From Allobosea sp. 67-29 (GTDB taxonomy: Bacteria > Pseudomonadota > Alphaproteobacteria > Rhizobiales > Beijerinckiaceae): 64,000 nucleotides of DNA. The notes under the pieces are model-generated. The model saw only the letters and a program-made list of their open reading frames with translations. It was not told the origin of the DNA and ran no database searches. The translations under genes were made by a program, and so were the position numbers. The stretch spans positions 666,744 to 730,743 of the forward strand of contig NZ_MKSQ01000026.1 in the NCBI RefSeq assembly GCF_001898115.1, given 5' to 3'. The stretch's first letter is position 1. Each line of letters opens with the position of its first letter. Shown here one piece after another: positions 62,192-64,000 of this stretch.

Positions 62192-62736
62192 TTGCCGGAA
62201 AGGATGACCTGAACGGGCTCGGTTTCCTTGCCCGTCAGGGTGACGCTGTCATAGACCGAACCGCCCTCGCGGGAAAAGGCGGCCTCGTCCCCCCAGATCA
62301 CCTGCGTGGTCAGGAAATAGCTGCCCGGCGCCACCTTGTCGAAGACGAAGCGACCGTTGGACTCGGCCTTGGTCGTCCGCGTGTAGTCCGAATAGGCGGG
62401 GTCGACGGCATCGTCGCGCGGATAGGCGCTGTGCGGGATGTATTTGCGCTTGCCGTAGAGATTGGCGAAGCGCTCGCGCGCGAAGGCCGTGGCCGGGACC
62501 AGGCGGACGACCTCTCCCGCCGCGTTGACCACCGCTCCGCTCGGCTTGGTCCGGAAGGCATGGCCGACGATGACGCCGGTGCCGGGCTTCCTGATGAAGG
62601 CCGCTTCCTCGGCGGAAAAGGCGACGGTCGCCGGCTTGCGCTCGACGCAGGCCGGGAGGAGGAGCGCTCCGACGAGCGCCAGCGATCGCAACAGCACGTC
62701 CTTCGGCCCCCCGCCCCTTGTCCCCGGCGCGATCAT
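62188..62736 (-). CDS. Putative lipoprotein of unknown function
   Basis: A 182-residue protein with a hydrophobic signal and a lipobox LPAC (Cys about residue 30, in ALLLPACVERK). The mature part has beta-sandwich character: GTGVIVGHAFRTKPSGAVVNAAGEVVRLVPAT and GRFVFDKVAPGSYFLTTQVIW, like the carboxypeptidase-regulatory (transthyretin-like) fold. The start at the ATG at 62736 is uncertain, as its ribosome site is weak. It lies between argJ and mutT on the same strand and its stop overlaps mutT. Confidence 0.78.
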   Translation of the reverse strand: MIAPGTRGGGPKDVLLRSLALVGALLLPACVERKPATVAFSAEEAAFIRKPGTGVIVGHAFRTKPSGAVVNAAGEVVRLVPATAFARERFANLYGKRKYIPHSAYPRDDAVDPAYSDYTRTTKAESNGRFVFDKVAPGSYFLTTQVIWGDEAAFSREGGSVYDSVTLTGKETEPVQVILSGN

Positions 62737-62774
62737 GCCGCCGCGGCGGGGGCGGCGCAATGCCGGGCTGAGCC

Positions 62775-64000
62775 TCAGGAGCGGTAGTCGCCGTTGATCT
62801 CGACATAGGCCTTGGTCAGGTCGCAGGTCCAGACCGTGGCCCTGCCGCGCCCCAGCCCGAGATCGGCGGTGATGACGATATTGTCGCCCTTCATGTAGTC
62901 CGAGACGGCCTGCTCGTCATAGGACGGGGCGCGCGCGCCCTGCCTCGCCACGACGATGTCGCCGAAGCCGATATCGAGCCGGTCGCGGTCGGCCGGCTCG
63001 CCGGCCTTGCCGACGGCCATGACGACGCGGCCCCAATTGGCGTCCTCGCCGGCAATGGCGGTCTTGACCAGCGGCGAATTGGCGATCGAGAGCGCGACCC
63101 GCTTGGCCGAGCGGGCGGAGGCCGCGCCGCTGACGCGCACCTCGACGAATTTGCGTGCGCCCTCGCCGTCCTTGCAGACGAGATGGGCGAGCTCGAGCAG
63201 GATGGAATTCAGCGCCCGCTTGAAGCCGGAGAGCCGGGCGTCGTTGAGCTCGGTGATCGCGGGAACGCCGCGCGCCGCGGCCTTGCCGGTGGCGAACAGC
63301 GTCAGCGTGTCCGAGGTCGAGGTGTCGCTGTCGACGGTGACCGCGTTGAACGAGCCCTTGACACCCTTCGAGAGCATGGCCTGCAGCACGGGCGCGGCGA
63401 TCGGGGCGTCGGTGAAGACGAAGGAGAGCATCGTCGCCATGTCCGGCGCGATCATGCCGGCGCCCTTGGCGATGCCGGCGATGACCACTTCCTTGCCGTC
63501 GATCTTGGCCTTGCGGGTCAGCGCCTTCGGGAAGGTGTCGGTGGTCATGATCGCGCGGGCGGCGTCGATCCACGGACCGTCGGCGGCGCGCCTGGCGCAA
63601 TCGTCGAGCACGCCCTTGAACTTGGTCGCGTCGAGCGGCTCGCCGATCACGCCGGTCGAGGCGATGAAGACCTCTTCCGGCTTGCATCCCGCCGCCCTGG
63701 CGGCGATCTCGGCGGTGAGCTTGACGGCCTCACGACCCTTCAGCCCGGTGAAGGCGTTGGCGTTGCCGGAATTGACCACGATCGCGCGGGCCGAGCCTTG
63801 CGCGAGGTTCTCGCGGCACCAGTCGACCGGGGCCGAGGGGCATTTCGAGCGCGTAAAGACGCCGGCGACCTGCGTGCCCTGGTCGAGCAGCGCGAACCAC
63901 ACATCCTGGCGGCCCTGGTAGCGGATGCCGGCCTCGGCGGTGGCGAAGCGCACGCCCGGAACCGGCGGCACCTTGGGCTGGCGCTTCGGCGCGAGCGGGG
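62775..64000 (-). CDS. argJ: Bifunctional ornithine acetyltransferase/N-acetylglutamate synthase, N-terminus beyond window
   Basis: Recycles the acetyl group in arginine synthesis. The visible 408 residues include VFTRSKCPSAPV, VVNSGNANAFTG, IASTGVIGE, TTDTFPKAL, and the self-cleavage site in KGAGMIAPDMATMLSF, where the Thr of MATML becomes the N-terminal nucleophile of the beta chain. Later marks are NAVTVDSDTSTSD and ANWGRVVMAVGKAG. The frame stays open to base 64000 (PKRQPKVPPVPGVRFATAEAG near the edge), so the start is probably just outside; an internal GTG at 63971 is less likely. All motifs are intact. Confidence 0.95.
   Translation of the reverse strand, partial: PLAPKRQPKVPPVPGVRFATAEAGIRYQGRQDVWFALLDQGTQVAGVFTRSKCPSAPVDWCRENLAQGSARAIVVNSGNANAFTGLKGREAVKLTAEIAARAAGCKPEEVFIASTGVIGEPLDATKFKGVLDDCARRAADGPWIDAARAIMTTDTFPKALTRKAKIDGKEVVIAGIAKGAGMIAPDMATMLSFVFTDAPIAAPVLQAMLSKGVKGSFNAVTVDSDTSTSDTLTLFATGKAAARGVPAITELNDARLSGFKRALNSILLELAHLVCKDGEGARKFVEVRVSGAASARSAKRVALSIANSPLVKTAIAGEDANWGRVVMAVGKAGEPADRDRLDIGFGDIVVARQGARAPSYDEQAVSDYMKGDNIVITADLGLGRGRATVWTCDLTKAYVEINGDYRS

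Overview
This is a GC-rich (clearly above 60 percent by eye), gene-dense chromosomal segment of an alphaproteobacterium, most likely a member of the Hyphomicrobiales (Rhizobiales) near Bosea. The grounds are the xerD / small membrane protein / aroK-aroB arrangement, a cyclic-glucan exporter of the NdvA/ChvA type, two copies of a 50-bp palindromic intergenic repeat typical of this order, and many TRAP and Liv-type transporters with Tat-exported binding proteins. The genus is an inference. I see no rRNA, tRNA, CRISPR array, insertion sequence, phage gene or plasmid origin. No gap between genes exceeds about 270 bp. Long open frames antisense to real genes are composition shadows and are left out.

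Layout. 1-9.3 kb: a peptide-type ABC binding protein (cut by the window edge) behind an amidase, a DUF167 protein, beta-carbonic anhydrase, XerD recombinase, a 50-aa membrane protein, aroK-aroB, a DUF1330 protein, a ChaA-type antiporter and an orphan TRAP binding protein. 9.3-16.4 kb: the NdvA-like exporter, then a zinc module on the minus strand: a 53-aa His-rich membrane peptide, znuC, znuB, znuA, a COG0523 GTPase, a WD40 protein and a 98-aa Cys-motif protein. Two closely similar 18-bp sites, before the 53-aa gene and before znuA, look like Zur operators. 16.5-20.5 kb: a TAXI-type TRAP transporter (binding protein, terminator, fused permease, DUF1850) and a small membrane protein.

20.7-27 kb: a five-gene plus-strand operon: a gamma-glutamyltransferase-fold Ntn-hydrolase resembling oxamate amidohydrolase HpxW, an amidase, cobalt-type nitrile hydratase alpha and beta, and its activator. 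This is a nitrile to amide to acid pathway. A NicO metal transporter with its DUF1007 partner converges on it. 27-41 kb: an aromatic/acyl-CoA island with a fused indolepyruvate ferredoxin oxidoreductase behind a perfect 10-bp inverted repeat, a Crp/Fnr regulator, two small genes, and an operon of acyl-CoA synthetase, livGHMKF and a PaaK-like protein with no recognisable P-loop.

41-64 kb: mostly housekeeping and envelope genes: ung, a metallophosphatase, hemH, a hydrolase/MarR pair sharing an operator, a TorF-like porin, an L,D-transpeptidase, accA, a methyltransferase, a metallo-beta-lactamase hydrolase, a cupin, a GNAT enzyme, a DUF2938 protein, a ROK-family protein, an MscS channel, a CAP-domain lipoprotein, a short trimeric autotransporter, a YcaQ-like glycosylase, a DUF930 protein, a Nudix hydrolase, a lipoprotein and argJ (cut by the window edge).

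The most unusual observation is the ROK-family protein at 53473-54561. The motifs that normally close a ROK kinase lie before the ATP-binding DIGGSN motif, as expected of a circular permutation. Other points worth a second look are the zinc module with its WD40 and Cys-motif partners, and the Ntn-hydrolase tied into the nitrile hydratase operon.
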